A stretch of 64,000 nt of DNA, taken from the NCBI RefSeq assembly GCF_000374165.1, contig NZ_KB893694.1, forward strand, positions 62,100 to 126,099, given 5' to 3'. This DNA is from Parafrankia elaeagni (GTDB taxonomy: Bacteria; Actinomycetota; Actinomycetes; Frankiales; Frankiaceae). The first letter of the stretch is position 1, and every line of letters begins with the position of its first letter. Below the pieces are notes generated by a model. The model searched no databases. It had not been told where the DNA came from and saw only the letters and a list, made by a program, of their open reading frames with translations. Position numbers and translations under genes: made by a program. Positions 63,766 through 64,000 of this stretch are shown piece after piece.

Positions 63766-64000
63766 CATCGGTGATCGTGCTGCGCGACGTCCGCCCGCTC
63801 GGCGGCGACCCCCGCGACCTGGTCCTCGCGCAGGGCGTGGTCGCCGCGGTCACACCGCCCGGCGGTGGCGAGCTCACCGGCGTGGTGGCGGACGCCGCCG
63901 AGGGCGCGGCCGGCGGCACCCGCCGCGGCCCCCTCGTCGTCGACGGCAGGGACCTGATCGCGCTGCCGGGGCTGGTCGACCTGCACACCCATCTGCGGGA
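63762..64000 (+). CDS. pyrC: dihydroorotase, N-terminal part
   Basis: The gene runs off the window edge after 79 codons. The N-terminal strand set is followed by the amidohydrolase zinc motif [12 protein letters not shown], with the first metal-binding His pair. It overlaps pyrB, in the usual pyrR-pyrB-pyrC order. Dihydroorotase closes carbamoyl-aspartate to dihydroorotate. Confidence 0.93.
   Translation, partial: MTSVIVLRDVRPLGGDPRDLVLAQGVVAAVTPPGGGELTGVVADAAEGAAGGTRRGPLVVDGRDLIALPGLVDLHTHLR

Overview
The window is very GC-rich, uses GTG starts heavily and carries actinobacterial marker genes (bldD, a PyrR translational leader, DUF3099, DUF2630, DUF948/DUF6167, encapsulated ferritin, MMPL transporter). 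The gene order alaS-ruvX-mltG-aroE-(prepilin peptidase)-aroC-aroK-aroB-efp-nusB | bldD | pyrR-pyrB-pyrC is the classic actinobacterial chromosomal block. A Frankia-like actinomycete is the most likely source; this is inferred from gene content and composition, not from a database search. No tRNA, rRNA, CRISPR array or intact insertion sequence was recognised.

Layout. 0.3-10 kb: DUF3099 membrane protein, a MarR/FMN-reductase divergent pair sharing a palindromic operator, CaiB-type CoA-transferase, SAM hydroxide adenosyltransferase, urate oxidase, an L,D-transpeptidase lipoprotein, a PAP2-type membrane phosphatase and an OmpA-domain protein. 10.1-12.6 kb: an iron-storage island made of encapsulated ferritin plus encapsulin shell, followed by bacterioferritin-associated ferredoxin and bacterioferritin, with candidate iron boxes between them. 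12.7-16.6 kb: DUF2630, a secreted alpha/beta hydrolase, and a TetR/SDR divergent pair with twin operators. 16.6-22.4 kb: a redox-signalling cluster (a histidine kinase with a cyclic-nucleotide-binding-type domain, a response regulator fused to a thioredoxin-reductase-like flavoprotein without CxxC, MerR, thioredoxin, metallo-beta-lactamase hydrolase, SelW-like protein). 22.5-26.9 kb: CAP-domain lipoprotein, modABC molybdate transporter, PPOX/F420-type oxidoreductase with an AT-rich insertion. 27-30.5 kb: PAS-GGDEF-EAL protein and a lipoprotein hydrolase.

30.7-45.7 kb is the accessory part: two uncharacterised convergent genes, a heavy-metal P-type ATPase whose 5' end is joined to the 3' remnant of a GntR gene, an MMPL transporter with a divergent TetR regulator, LacI, gltX, PaaX and two FadR-like GntR regulators separated by long gene-free stretches. 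45.7-64 kb returns to conserved genes: MHYT sensor, rarA, DUF948/DUF6167, alaS, ruvX, mltG, the shikimate genes with a prepilin peptidase, an ABM monooxygenase, efp, nusB (apparently starting at CTG), bldD, and the start of the pyrimidine operon behind a PyrR-binding leader.

Together the conserved genes supply chorismate and UMP synthesis, translation (alaS, gltX, efp), transcription antitermination (nusB) and development control (bldD, with a possible c-di-GMP enzyme nearby). The best candidates for undescribed biology are the kinase/REC-flavoprotein pair, the chimeric P-type ATPase locus, the iron-storage island and the non-canonical nusB start.
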